DNA of 64,000 nucleotides from Prosthecodimorpha staleyi (GCF_018729455.1 NZ_JAHHZF010000004.1:426175-490174); one strand, 5' to 3'. Positions 1 to 10,764 are shown, counted from the stretch's first letter. Notes: a model not told the origin generated them from the sequence alone. Numbers and translations: made by a program.

Positions 1-77
1 CTGGAGAGGTGGTGGTCGAGCGTTACGATGACGACGCGCACAGGCGTCGGGTCAGCGACCGAAATGTGCCTTGGCAT
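1..77 (-). CDS. bchH: Magnesium chelatase subunit H, N-terminal fragment (cut by window edge)
   Basis: Only the first 25 codons lie in the window. Reading leftward from an ATG at 77-75 gives [20 protein letters not shown] followed by DHHLS; the [11 protein letters not shown] segment is characteristic of the BchH N-terminus. BchH is the porphyrin-binding subunit of the Mg-chelatase (BchHID) that inserts magnesium into protoporphyrin IX, the first committed step to bacteriochlorophyll. The ATG lies inside the end of bchB, so the two genes overlap by 26 bp in different frames, implying translational coupling. The order bchF-bchN-bchB-bchH matches the operon known from Rhodobacter-type clusters, where bchL and bchM follow. 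The identification rests on a short segment plus synteny. Confidence 0.85.
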   Translation of the reverse strand, partial: MPRHISVADPTPVRVVIVTLDHHLS

Positions 78-1665
78 CGTAAAGTGTCTCCACCGTGATC
101 GACGCGCAACCCTTGTCGCGGGCGAAGATTTCCGTGTTCCGGCGTGCTTTCCCCCGAACGAAGAAGGGGATCTTGCGCAGCTCGCGCTCCGCCTCTGCGG
201 TCCAGTCCGGTCCCGTAGCGGCGACCGGGCCCGTCACGGGTACCGGCGCGGGCACGGGCACGGGGGATGCTGCGACCGGCGCGAGGATCGGCTCGGCGGG
301 CGCGGCGGCGATCGGCGCCACCGAGGCGAGATGCGAGGGCGCGGCGCCATCGGCGAATTCCGGATCGTCCCGGAACATGCCGAGGAGATGCTCCTCGAGG
401 CCCATCATCAGCGGATGGACCCAGCTGTCGAACAGCACGTTGGCGCCTTCGAAACCCATCTGCGGGGAGTAGCGCGCCGGGAAGTCCTGGACATGGACCG
501 GCGCGGAGATGACCGCGCAGGGCACGCCGAGCCGCTTGGCGATGTGGCGTTCCATCTGCGTGCCGAGCACGAGTTCCGGATGCAGGCCGGCGATGCTCGC
601 CTCGACTTCGAGATAGTCGTCGGTGATCAGCGCCTCCAGGCCGTAGAGGGCGGCGGCCGTGCGCACCTCGCGGGCGAATTCGCGCTGGTAGGTGCCGAGG
701 CCGACCACCGTGAAGCCGAGTTCGTCGCGGGCGACGCGAGCAGCCGCGACGGCGTGGGTCGCATCGCCGAAGACGAAGACGCGCTTGCCGGTCAGGTAGG
801 TGCTGTCGACGGAGCGCGCGTACCACGGGCTGCGCGCCGTTTCGGCGGCCAGCGCCGGCGCCGGGTCGACCCCAGCCACGGCGGCGACGGCGGCGATGAA
901 GTCGCGCGTCGCGCCGACGCCGATCGGCACCACATCGACCATCGGCTGACAGAAGCTGCGCGCCAGCCAGGTCGCGGCCTGGCGGCCGGTCTCCGGATAG
1001 AGCACGACGTTGAAATCGGCCTCGCCCAGGCGGGCGACATCGGCCGCGGAGGCGCCGAGCGGGGCGACCACGGACACGTCGACGCCCATCGAGGCGAGCA
1101 GGCGGGTCACCTCGACCACGTCGTCGCGATGGCGGAACCCGAGCGCGGTCGGCCCGAGCAGGTTGCAGCGGGGCCGACGGTCGGCCGGACGGGCCGGGCG
1201 CGGCGTGCCGGGCGGCGGCGCGGACGGGCCGGCCAGCGCGCGGACGAGATGATAGAAGGTCTCCGACGCGCCCCAGTTCTCCTTGCGCTGATAGGCCGGC
1301 AGCTCCAGCGGGATCACCGGGATGCCGAGGCCGAGCGCCCGGGCGAGCCCGCCCGGATCATCCTGGATCAGTTCGGCCGTGCAGGAGGCCCCGACCAGGA
1401 CGGCCGCAGGCCTGAACCGCTCGCAGGCCTCGCGGACGGACTGCTTGAAAAGCTCCGCGGTATCGCCGCCGAGGTCGCGCGCCTGGAAGGTGGTGTAGGT
1501 GACCGGCGGGCGGGCGCCGCGCCGCTCGATCATCGTGAACAGCAGATCCGCATAGGTGTCGCCCTGCGGCGCATGCAGCACGTAGTGGACATCGGTCAGC
1601 ACGGTGGCGACCCGCATGGCCCCGACATGGGGCGGTCCCTCATAGGTCCAGACCGTGAGCTGCAT
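52..1665 (-). CDS. bchB: Light-independent protochlorophyllide reductase subunit B
   Basis: 537 residues. With BchN it forms the NB catalytic component of dark-operative protochlorophyllide oxidoreductase, which reduces ring D of protochlorophyllide with electrons from BchL. The N-terminal half carries the features known in BchB: Asp36, the unusual [4Fe-4S] ligand ([12 protein letters not shown]), and Cys95 (VGASCTAEL). The C-terminal PCP_red domain ([20 protein letters not shown]) is intact. Between the catalytic region and this domain lies a Pro/Ala/Val-rich linker (roughly residues 430-475). The start codon follows the bchN stop by one base; the 3' end overlaps bchH by 26 bp. Length and motifs fit the family, so this should be functional. 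Confidence 0.97.
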   Translation of the reverse strand: MQLTVWTYEGPPHVGAMRVATVLTDVHYVLHAPQGDTYADLLFTMIERRGARPPVTYTTFQARDLGGDTAELFKQSVREACERFRPAAVLVGASCTAELIQDDPGGLARALGLGIPVIPLELPAYQRKENWGASETFYHLVRALAGPSAPPPGTPRPARPADRRPRCNLLGPTALGFRHRDDVVEVTRLLASMGVDVSVVAPLGASAADVARLGEADFNVVLYPETGRQAATWLARSFCQPMVDVVPIGVGATRDFIAAVAAVAGVDPAPALAAETARSPWYARSVDSTYLTGKRVFVFGDATHAVAAARVARDELGFTVVGLGTYQREFAREVRTAAALYGLEALITDDYLEVEASIAGLHPELVLGTQMERHIAKRLGVPCAVISAPVHVQDFPARYSPQMGFEGANVLFDSWVHPLMMGLEEHLLGMFRDDPEFADGAAPSHLASVAPIAAAPAEPILAPVAASPVPVPAPVPVTGPVAATGPDWTAEAERELRKIPFFVRGKARRNTEIFARDKGCASITVETLYDAKAHFGR

Positions 1666-1666
1666 G

Positions 1667-3459
<1,793 letters not shown>

Positions 3460-3499
3460 CACGCGGCCTCCCTAGCCGTTTTATGAAGGCTAGGACCGA

Positions 3500-3600
3500 G
3501 GGGGCACGAGTGTCAATCTGGTTTGACGTTTTTTTAAAATGACACTCGATCGCTCATCTGACAGTGAGACTGTCATGTTTTTTTGTCACCTGCAGCGACG
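3500..3600. promoter_or_regulatory. Divergent bchF/aerR control region with PpsR-like half-sites
   Basis: Seen directly: TGTCA at 3511-3515 and, 12 bases after its TGT, ACG at 3526-3528 (one mismatch from the CrtJ/PpsR consensus TGT-N12-ACA); TGACA at 3540-3544; a perfect inverted repeat TGACAG-N5-CTGTCA at 3559-3575; and a further TGTCA-like GTCA near 3585. A minus-strand TTGACA (3516-3511) could be the -35 box of bchF, overlapped by the first site. The 3482-3600 stretch is visibly AT-richer than its surroundings. Which sites PpsR actually occupies is inference. Confidence 0.55.
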
Positions 3601-3695
3601 CCTGCGATTCCCCACCTTGACAGGATGACTGGACGGGTGTGCCCTAGTGGTCATTCCCGCGCCATTGAAAAGTCGGGATCCATGGGAGGACACCA

Positions 3696-4595
3696 ATGGT
3701 CGATGTTGACCTGGCGTCCGTTGACACGGGTTGTTTCGAAGCGCCAGCGGCGAGGCCGCGACCGCGCGAAGGTCATGTACGCTGCAACGACGACCGTGTT
3801 GGTTCCCCGGATCGCTGGATGCATCTGGCCCGGACCATAGAAAGCGGCATCATTCCGCGGCTGCTCTTGACCTACCGGAGCGACTTGCGTCACACGGCGA
3901 ACGACGTTGAGGCCGTCGACTTTGATGCTTCGACACCTGAGACACTTGCGCGCATTGTTTTGAAGCGCCACGACGACGCGGCGCTCAATTTTATCTATCA
4001 ACTGCTGGCCAGTGGCCTACCACTCGAATCTGTATTTCTGGACCTGCTCGCGCCGACGGCCCGTTGGCTCGGACATGGCTGGAGCGAGGACGAACTGTCT
4101 TTCACCGAAGTCACCATGGCACTGAGCCGTCTTCAGCGCCTGATGCGGAATCTCGCCAACTCGATGTCTGCCGCGGCCGATCGTTTCAGGCCCGGCGGGC
4201 GCATCATTCTGGCGACGGTTCCGTCGGAACAACATGTCTTTGGCCTGTTGATGCTTGAGGAGTTCTTCCGGCGTGACGGCTGGGACGTGGAATGCCTGCC
4301 TGGATGCACACGGGAGGACATCATCGCATCAATGAAAAGTCTCCCCGCCCGCGCCATCGGGCTGTCGCTTTCCACGGACGAGCGCTTTGAAGAAATGAAG
4401 GGATTGATCGCGGAACTACGTAGCCTCCCCGAGGCGAATAGCACCGTGATCATGGTCGGCGGTCGTTATTTCGTCGACAACCCCGACATGGTGAAAGCGG
4501 TGGGGGCGGATTTCACCGCCATTGACGGAAGTCAGGCGATCAGCCACATACACAGCTATATGTCAGAGGAAGCGTACATCTCGGACAGATCCTGA
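3696..4595 (+). CDS. ppaA: AerR/PpaA family B12-binding photosynthesis regulator
   Basis: 299 residues. AerR/PpaA proteins bind cobalamin and antagonise or modulate CrtJ/PpsR. The helical cobalamin-binding region is recognisable (WLGHGWSEDELSFTEVTMAL, about residues 124-143), followed by a Rossmann-type B12 domain with E-x-H-x-x-G (SEQHVFG, His180 as candidate axial ligand), IGLSLS and VGGRYF motifs. The ATG at 3696 has a GGAGG site 6-10 bases upstream. An in-frame ATG at 3819 (Met42) could give a shorter form; long and short AerR forms are described in Rhodobacter capsulatus. Located 21 bp before ppsR and divergent from bchF, the classical arrangement. Symbol aerR is equally appropriate. Confidence 0.93.
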   Translation: MVDVDLASVDTGCFEAPAARPRPREGHVRCNDDRVGSPDRWMHLARTIESGIIPRLLLTYRSDLRHTANDVEAVDFDASTPETLARIVLKRHDDAALNFIYQLLASGLPLESVFLDLLAPTARWLGHGWSEDELSFTEVTMALSRLQRLMRNLANSMSAAADRFRPGGRIILATVPSEQHVFGLLMLEEFFRRDGWDVECLPGCTREDIIASMKSLPARAIGLSLSTDERFEEMKGLIAELRSLPEANSTVIMVGGRYFVDNPDMVKAVGADFTAIDGSQAISHIHSYMSEEAYISDRS

Positions 4596-4616
4596 GGCGA
4601 GAAGGCTGACACCGTC

Positions 4617-6044
4617 ATGGATACGACCGCCTTGAAGTCGCTGCAGCGGTTCAAATCGCCCGAATCCTGGTTCTCGGCCGTCGACGCGCGCCATGCAGCC
4701 GCACTGTTCGCCGCCTCGTCCGATGTCAGTCTGATCATCGACGGCAAAGGTGTCGTCCAGGATATCGCCCTCGGCAACGAAGATTACTATCCGCTTGACC
4801 TTGAATCCTGGATTGGCAAGACGCTGCACGACATCGTCAATATCGACAGTCGCAGCAAGGCAGCGGCGCTGTTGCGCGATGCCACCTTTGACGCCCGCAC
4901 GCGCTGGCGTGAAGTGAATGTCGTGATCCCGTCGGGCAGCAGCATCCCGTTAAATTTCACCGCGGTTCGCCTTTCAGCGGACGGGGATGTCGTGCTGTTC
5001 GGCCGGGATCTCGCCACCGAAGCCCGCCTGCAGCAGCGCGTCATCGACATCCAGCGCGAGATGGAGGCCGACTATGCGCGGCTCCGCAACGCGGAATCGC
5101 GCTACCGCCTGCTCTTCCATATGGCGAGCGAGCCGGTGCTGGTCATCGACGCCGAGAATGGTCGGATCACCGAAGCCAACCCGGCGGCCGCCCGTTTCCT
5201 CGGCGTGGCACCGTCACGTCTGGTTGACAAGTCCGTTCGGGACTTGTTCGAACCGACCTCGGCGAGCGGTCTTCAGAGCGCCATGACCATCGCCCGGTCG
5301 ATGGGAAAACTGCAGGACCAATCGCTGCGCCTCGCCGATTCCGGGCGGGAAATCATCATGGCGGTGTCGCAATACCGGCAGGATAACCGCCAATTCCTGC
5401 TGATGCGGCTTTCCGTGACGAATACGCCGGAAGGCGAGACGGATTTCCCGTCGACGGCGCTTGAAGTCCTGAAACGTCTTCCGGACGCCTTTGTGGCTTT
5501 CAAACTCGACGGCGAAATTCTCGAGGTCAACAACGCCTTCGTGGACCTCTGCCAGCTCGCATCCGCCGACCTAGCGCGCGGTGCCCATCTGGAGCGTTGG
5601 CTCGGACGGCCGGGCATCGACTACTCGTTGATCGCCACCAACCTGCGCGACTATGGCTCGCTGCGCGATTTCGCCACCCTCATCCGAGGCGAGCTCGGCG
5701 CCCGCGAAGAGGTCGACGTGACGGCAGTCTATGTTCAGGATGTCGACGAACCCTGCGTCGGCATGCTGATCCGGCCGGTGCGCCGTCGCTCGGCCCTGCC
5801 GCTGGTCCGCGAGGCCGGCGTCCAGTCGACGGTCGAGAACCTGTCCCATTTGATCGGAACCATGCCGCTCAAGGATCTGGTCCGCGAGACCACCGACATG
5901 ATCGAGCAGATGTGCATCGAAGCCGCCTTGAAGCTGACCGACGACAACCGCGCGTCTGCCGCCCAGATTCTCGGCCTCAGCCGGCAAAGCCTCTATGCGA
6001 AGCTGCATCGTTTCGGGCTCGGCGACCTTTCAAGTCAGGACTAG
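4617..6044 (+). CDS. ppsR: PpsR/CrtJ transcriptional repressor of photosynthesis genes
   Basis: 475 residues: an N-terminal region, a coiled Q-linker-like segment around 130-160, PAS domains at about 160-265 and 280-385, and a C-terminal Fis-type HTH (about 430-470, ASAAQILGLSRQSLYAKLHRFG). PpsR/CrtJ represses bch, crt and puc genes under aerobic conditions by binding TGT-N12-ACA palindromes. Cysteines are Cys312, Cys380 and Cys433 only; Cys433 sits at the HTH as in the redox-active C-terminal cysteine of Rhodobacter PpsR, but there is no cysteine in residues 1-311. It follows aerR by 21 bp with no promoter-like gap, so the two are probably co-transcribed. Confidence 0.95.
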   Translation: MDTTALKSLQRFKSPESWFSAVDARHAAALFAASSDVSLIIDGKGVVQDIALGNEDYYPLDLESWIGKTLHDIVNIDSRSKAAALLRDATFDARTRWREVNVVIPSGSSIPLNFTAVRLSADGDVVLFGRDLATEARLQQRVIDIQREMEADYARLRNAESRYRLLFHMASEPVLVIDAENGRITEANPAAARFLGVAPSRLVDKSVRDLFEPTSASGLQSAMTIARSMGKLQDQSLRLADSGREIIMAVSQYRQDNRQFLLMRLSVTNTPEGETDFPSTALEVLKRLPDAFVAFKLDGEILEVNNAFVDLCQLASADLARGAHLERWLGRPGIDYSLIATNLRDYGSLRDFATLIRGELGAREEVDVTAVYVQDVDEPCVGMLIRPVRRRSALPLVREAGVQSTVENLSHLIGTMPLKDLVRETTDMIEQMCIEAALKLTDDNRASAAQILGLSRQSLYAKLHRFGLGDLSSQD

Positions 6045-6116
6045 CCTGAGACGATTTTATTCGGCAGGGAAAAGTTGCGGCGGGCATCATCATGTCGCAT
6101 TGGATCGACGCCTGAC

Positions 6117-6149
6117 TGTAAGGTTGACTTGACGCTCATGACTGTCAAG
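6117..6149. promoter_or_regulatory. Candidate PpsR/AerR site upstream of bchG
   Basis: Two overlapping elements lie 15-47 bp before the bchG ATG: TGT-N12-ACG at 6117-6134, one mismatch from the PpsR consensus, and a perfect inverted repeat CTTGAC-N10-GTCAAG at 6128-6149. The TTGACT/TTGACG hexamers could also act as a -35 box. Placement immediately before the bchG-bchP operon and directly after ppsR suggests autonomous regulation of that operon rather than read-through alone. Confidence 0.5.
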
Positions 6150-6163
6150 TCTACCATGTCCTT

Positions 6164-7048
6164 ATGTCCCTCCCTTCCCTCAAGGCAAGCGTTGAGCTCC
6201 TCAAGCCGATCACATGGTTCGCTCCCATGTGGGCTTTCGGTTGCGGCCTCGCTTCGGCAGGGCGGCCGCTCGGCGAACACTGGGTTCTGGTTGCCGGCGG
6301 CATCCTTCTGACCGGCCCGCTCGTTTGCGCGACCAGCCAGGCGGCGAACGACTGGTTCGACCGGCATGTCGACGCCATCAACGAACCGAACCGGCCGATC
6401 CCGTCCGGCCGCATTCCGGGCCGCTGGGGGCTCTATATCGCGCTCGCCTGGACGGTCCTGTCGCTCGTCGTTTCGGCCGCACTCGGCTCGATGATCTTCG
6501 CCGCCGCTGTATTCGGTCTCGTGCTCGCCTGGTCGTACAGCGCGCCGCCGTTCCGGCTGAAGCAGAACGGCTGGTGGGGCAATGCTGCGGTTGCGGTCTG
6601 CTACGAGGGCCTACCATGGTTCGTCGGCGCCGCCTTGGCGTCCGCCGCCATGCCGACCCCGCAGGCCGTTACCCTGGCGCTGCTCTACAGTGTCGGCGCG
6701 CACGGCATCATGACGCTCAACGATTTCAAGTCGGTCGAGGGCGACCTGCGCTCCGGCATCCGCTCGCTGCCGGCCCAGCTCGGGGTCGACCAGGCCGCCC
6801 GCTTCGCCTGCTGGGTGATGGCGGTGCCGCAGGGCGTGGTGATCCTGCTCCTGATATCCTGGGGCCGGCCGTACCATGCGGCGCTGATCGGCCTCCTGCT
6901 TGCCGTCCAGATCGTCCTGATGGCTCGGCTTCTGGCTTCCCCACGCGCCCGGGCGCCCTGGTACAACGCCACCGGCACCACGCTTTACGTGCTCGGCATG
7001 CTGGCCGCTGCCTTCGCCATCTCGACGCTCAATGGAGCGGCCCCATGA
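6164..7048 (+). CDS. bchG: Bacteriochlorophyll synthase (geranylgeranyl/phytyl transferase)
   Basis: 294 residues. It esterifies bacteriochlorophyllide a with geranylgeranyl or phytyl diphosphate. It is a UbiA-family membrane prenyltransferase with about eight to nine hydrophobic segments. The first aspartate-rich motif is NDWFDRHVD (62-70) followed by AINEPNRPIPSG, and the second is NDFKSVEGD (185-193). The N-terminus LLKPITWFAPMWAFGCG is diagnostic for BchG. The 3' end overlaps the next gene by 4 bp (ATGA). Confidence 0.96.
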   Translation: MSLPSLKASVELLKPITWFAPMWAFGCGLASAGRPLGEHWVLVAGGILLTGPLVCATSQAANDWFDRHVDAINEPNRPIPSGRIPGRWGLYIALAWTVLSLVVSAALGSMIFAAAVFGLVLAWSYSAPPFRLKQNGWWGNAAVAVCYEGLPWFVGAALASAAMPTPQAVTLALLYSVGAHGIMTLNDFKSVEGDLRSGIRSLPAQLGVDQAARFACWVMAVPQGVVILLLISWGRPYHAALIGLLLAVQIVLMARLLASPRARAPWYNATGTTLYVLGMLAAAFAISTLNGAAP

Positions 7049-8379
7049 CCCCGCACCCTCTCGGCTGGCTCGGCATCCTCCGTCTCGGCCTCCTGCAGAC
7101 CGCGCTCGGCGCCATCCTGGTGCTGACCACCTCGACCCTCAACCGCGTCATGGTGGTCGAATATGCCATGCCGGCGGCGGTGCCCGGCCTGCTCGTCGCC
7201 CTCCATCATGCCTGTCAGGCGCTGCGCCCGCGCTGGGGCTACGCCTCCGATCGCGGCGGCCGGCGCACGCCCTGGATCGTCGGCGGGATGGCCGTGCTGG
7301 CCGCGGGCGGCCTGCTCGCAGCGATCGCGACCGCCTGGATGGCGACGACACCGGCGGCCGGGCTCGTCCTGGCCGTCGCGGCCTTCACGTTGATCGGGCT
7401 CGGAGTCGGCGCCGCCGGGACCAACACACTGATCCTGCTCGCGGAACGGGTCGGGGACGACCGCCGGGCACCGGCCGCCACCATCGTCTGGGTGATGATG
7501 ATCGCCGGCTTCATCGTGACCGCCGCGCTCGGCGGCCGCGCGCTCGATCCCTATTCGCCGGAGCGGCTGATCGAGGTCGCGGCGGTGGTCGGCCTGCTCG
7601 CCTTCCTGCTTTCCGTACTCGCCGTCGCCGGGCTTGAAGGACCGGTCCGCGCCCGGGTGCCCGGGGCGACCGCGAACCGGGCAGAGCGCGAGGGCGGCTT
7701 CTCGGCCATGCTGCGGACAGTCTGGGCCGATCCAGTCGCGCGCCGGTTCACGCTCTTCATCTTCGCCTCGATGCTGGCCTATAGCGCGCAGGATCTGATC
7801 CTGGAGCCCTATGCCGGGATCGTCTTCGGAATGACGCCCGGCGAAACGACGCGCCTCGGCGGCCTGCAGAATGGCGGCGTCCTGGCCGGCATGGTCACGG
7901 TCGGTCTGGCCGGACATCTCGCCGGCCGGCGTCCGGGCTTCATCGGCGCGATGATGATCGCCGGCTGCGTCGCCTCGGCCGCCGCGCTGGCGGCGATTGC
8001 CGAGAGCCCGGCGCTGAATCTGCCGATCCGGCCACTGGTCGCCGCGCTCGGCTTCGCCAACGGCGCTTTCGCGGTGGCGGCGATCAGCATGATGATGGAT
8101 CTCGCCGGCAGCGGACCGCAGCAGTCTCGCGGCACCCGCATGGGCCTGTGGGGCGCCGCGCAGGCGATCGCCTTCGGGGCCGGAGGGCTGGCCGGAACGG
8201 TCGCGGTCGATGCCGTGCGATGGGCGACCGGGCTCACCGTGACGGCCTATCAGGCGGTCTTTCTGGCCGAGGCCGTGATGTTCCTGGCGTCCGCCCTGTT
8301 GGCCTTGGCCATCGTGGCGCGCCCATCGACGGACCAGACGGCGCTCGGCGCGGGGGAGCGCATCACGCCCGCGGAATGA
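7045..8379 (+). CDS. PucC/LhaA family (BCD) MFS membrane protein
   Basis: 444 residues starting at an ATG that overlaps the bchG stop. About twelve hydrophobic segments with the PucC-family signatures (NRVMVVEYAMPA, RPRWGYASDRGGRRTPWI). PucC, LhaA and the homologue encoded between bchG and bchP in purple bacteria (often called bch2 or ORF428) are thought to help deliver bacteriochlorophyll or assemble light-harvesting complexes. This copy is the bchG-bchP-linked one by position. The exact transported substrate is not established for the family. A much longer upward extension of this frame runs through bchG in another frame and is not coding. Confidence 0.92.
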   Translation: MTPHPLGWLGILRLGLLQTALGAILVLTTSTLNRVMVVEYAMPAAVPGLLVALHHACQALRPRWGYASDRGGRRTPWIVGGMAVLAAGGLLAAIATAWMATTPAAGLVLAVAAFTLIGLGVGAAGTNTLILLAERVGDDRRAPAATIVWVMMIAGFIVTAALGGRALDPYSPERLIEVAAVVGLLAFLLSVLAVAGLEGPVRARVPGATANRAEREGGFSAMLRTVWADPVARRFTLFIFASMLAYSAQDLILEPYAGIVFGMTPGETTRLGGLQNGGVLAGMVTVGLAGHLAGRRPGFIGAMMIAGCVASAAALAAIAESPALNLPIRPLVAALGFANGAFAVAAISMMMDLAGSGPQQSRGTRMGLWGAAQAIAFGAGGLAGTVAVDAVRWATGLTVTAYQAVFLAEAVMFLASALLALAIVARPSTDQTALGAGERITPAE

Positions 8380-8395
8380 CGACCGGGAGGGTCCG

Positions 8396-9595
8396 ATGAC
8401 CGAGGATGTTTTCGAGACGGTGGTGATCGGCGGCGGCCCGGCCGGAGCGACGGCGGCGTCCGATCTGGCGCGCGCCGGCCGGGCCGTTCTGCTGCTCGAC
8501 CGCGGCGGCCGGATCAAGCCCTGCGGCGGCGCCATCCCGCCGCGGGCGATCCGCGATTTCGACATCCCTGATCGGCTCCTGGTCGCCAAGGCACGGTCCG
8601 CGCGCATCGTCGCGCCGTCCGGGCGGACCGTCGACATGGCGATCGAACGCGGCGAGGTCGGCATGGTCGACCGCGAGAGCTTCGACGAATTCCTGCGCGA
8701 GCGGGCCGAGGCAGACGGCGCCGAGCGGCGGACCGGCACGTTCAAGCGGTGCGAGCGCGACGCGCGTGGTCGCCTGCGCATCGTCTGGGCCGACGCGGCC
8801 GGTCGCGAAGTCTCGGCATTGGCCCACCAGGTGATCGGCGCCGACGGCGCCAATTCGCAGGTCGCCCGCCAGTTGCTGCCCGCGCAGGCCCGGCCGCCGC
8901 TGGTCTTCGCCTATCACGAGATCGTCGCCACCGACGGCGTCATGCCGGCCGACTACGACCGCACGCGCTGCGACATTCTCTATGGCGATTCCGTCTCGCC
9001 GGACTTCTACGCCTGGATCTTCCCCCATGGCGCCACGGCCAGCATCGGCACGGGCAGCGCGCAGAAGGGCTTCCCCTTGCGCGAGACGATCGCGCGGCTG
9101 CGCTGCCGGATGGGCCTCGACCAGGCCCGTCTGATCCGCCATGAAGGCGCGCCGCTGCCGCTGAAGCCCTTGAAATGCTGGGACAACGGCCGCGATGTCG
9201 TGGTCGCCGGCGACGCCGCGGGCGTGGTCGCGCCGGCCTCCGGCGAGGGCATCTACTACGCGATGGCGACCGGCCGGCTCGCCGCCGAGGCGGTCGATGC
9301 AGCGCTGACCCGCAACGATCCGCGCCGGCTCGCCGAGGCGCGCCGGGGCTTCATGCGCCAGCACGGCAAGGTGTTCCTGATCCTGCGCATCATGCAGCAT
9401 TTCTGGTACGGCTCCGACAAGCGCCGCGAGCGCTTCGTCAGCATCTGCCGCGATCCCGACGTGCAGCGGCTGACCTGGTCCTCCTATCTGGAGAAGGAAC
9501 TGGTGCGCCATGAATTCGGCACCCATCTGCGCATCATGATGAAGGACTTCGCCCATCTGTTCGGCATGATCACGCCCTGGGGAACCCGGCCGTGA
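8396..9595 (+). CDS. bchP: Geranylgeranyl diphosphate/bacteriochlorophyll reductase
   Basis: 399 residues, normal for BchP. It reduces the geranylgeranyl tail to phytyl in three steps. An N-terminal FAD-binding motif ([13 protein letters not shown], about 9-21) is followed by the family's [12 protein letters not shown] segment, an internal [14 protein letters not shown] stretch and the C-terminal flavin-contacting motif [29 protein letters not shown] site precedes the ATG. The stop overlaps the GTG start of the following isomerase gene, so bchG, the PucC-like gene, bchP and fni form one operon. Confidence 0.96.
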   Translation: MTEDVFETVVIGGGPAGATAASDLARAGRAVLLLDRGGRIKPCGGAIPPRAIRDFDIPDRLLVAKARSARIVAPSGRTVDMAIERGEVGMVDRESFDEFLRERAEADGAERRTGTFKRCERDARGRLRIVWADAAGREVSALAHQVIGADGANSQVARQLLPAQARPPLVFAYHEIVATDGVMPADYDRTRCDILYGDSVSPDFYAWIFPHGATASIGTGSAQKGFPLRETIARLRCRMGLDQARLIRHEGAPLPLKPLKCWDNGRDVVVAGDAAGVVAPASGEGIYYAMATGRLAAEAVDAALTRNDPRRLAEARRGFMRQHGKVFLILRIMQHFWYGSDKRRERFVSICRDPDVQRLTWSSYLEKELVRHEFGTHLRIMMKDFAHLFGMITPWGTRP

Positions 9596-10683
9596 GCCGC
9601 CCGGACCGCGACCGGTCCGGCAAGCCAGCGGCCCTGCGTCTGGCCGGCGGCGCGGAGGGCGGCATCCTGGACCGCAAGGACCAGCATCTCGACATCGTGC
9701 TCGATGGCCGGACGGCCCGCTACCGGCAGGCCGAAACCGGCTTCGAGGCGATCGCCTTCGAGCATTGCGCCCTGCCCGAACTCGATTTCGACGAGATCGA
9801 CCTCGCCACGCCGTTCCTCGGCCGGACGCTGCAGGCGCCGTTCCTGATCAGCTCCATGACCGGCGGCCCGCAGCGCGCGGCCGCCATCAACCGGCATCTT
9901 GCGGAGGCCGCCGAGGCCCTCGGCCTCGCGTTGGCGGTCGGCTCGCAGCGGGTCGCACTGTCGGGTTCGGGCGACGGCGGCGTGACGCGCGAACTGCGTC
10001 GCCTCGCGCCGACCATCCCGCTCCTGGCCAATCTGGGCGGCGCGCAGATCGTCGCCGAATACGGCCTGGACGAAGCCCGCCGCGCCGTCGAGATGATCGA
10101 TGCCAACGCGCTGATCATCCATCTCAATCCGCTGCAGGAGATCCTGCAGCCGGAGGGCGACCGCCGCTGGCGCGGAGCGCTCGCCGCCATCGAACGCCTG
10201 GTGACGGCCCTCGATGTGCCGATCGTCGTGAAGGAGGTCGGTTGCGGCCTGTCTGCCCCCGTTGCGCGCCGGCTGTCGGAGGCCGGGGTCGGCATCCTGG
10301 ACGTGGCTGGTGCCGGCGGCACCAGCTGGGCGGCGATCGAGGGCGAACGGGCCGAGACCGAGCACCAGCGCCGGGTCGCCGCGGTCTTCTCGGACTGGGG
10401 CATCCCGACCGCAATGGCGATCCGCGCGGTGCGCGAGGCCGTGCCGGGTGCGGTCGTGATCGGATCGGGCGGCGTCCGCACCGGGCTCGATGCCGCCAAG
10501 GCGATCGCGCTCGGCGCCGATCTGGTCGGTCAGGCGGCCGCCGTGCTGGACGGCGCGGTCGCCTCCACGGAGGCTGTGATGGCGCATTTTCGCATCATGG
10601 AAGACCAGCTCCGCGCCGCCTGTTTCTGCACCGCCTCGCCGAACCCAGCGGCCCTGCGCCAGGCCCGCCTGCTCGTCTGCTGA
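9592..10683 (+). CDS. fni: Type 2 isopentenyl-diphosphate delta-isomerase (FMN-dependent)
   Basis: 363 residues from a GTG overlapping the bchP stop (GTGA). Converts IPP to DMAPP, supplying precursors for the phytyl tail and carotenoids. The type 2 signatures are all present: RKDQH (28-32), MTGG (89-92), HLNPLQE (177-183), KEVG (from Lys214), GAGGTSW and the C-terminal ACFCTASP. In Rhodobacter the gene in this position is the unrelated type 1 idi, so this cluster carries a non-homologous replacement. It is the last photosynthesis-linked gene on this side. Confidence 0.95.
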   Translation: MSRPDRDRSGKPAALRLAGGAEGGILDRKDQHLDIVLDGRTARYRQAETGFEAIAFEHCALPELDFDEIDLATPFLGRTLQAPFLISSMTGGPQRAAAINRHLAEAAEALGLALAVGSQRVALSGSGDGGVTRELRRLAPTIPLLANLGGAQIVAEYGLDEARRAVEMIDANALIIHLNPLQEILQPEGDRRWRGALAAIERLVTALDVPIVVKEVGCGLSAPVARRLSEAGVGILDVAGAGGTSWAAIEGERAETEHQRRVAAVFSDWGIPTAMAIRAVREAVPGAVVIGSGGVRTGLDAAKAIALGADLVGQAAAVLDGAVASTEAVMAHFRIMEDQLRAACFCTASPNPAALRQARLLVC

Positions 10684-10764
10684 TCTCCGGCCCGGCCTGA
10701 CCGGACCTGCCGGTTCGCCGCTCACGCCACGCCCAGATCAGGTCCCCCCGGGCCAACCCCTCCT

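Noticed and set aside
6214..8379. 721-codon version of the PucC-like protein
   Set aside because: The first part is read out of frame through bchG; the family N-terminus begins at ATG 7045, coupled to the bchG stop.
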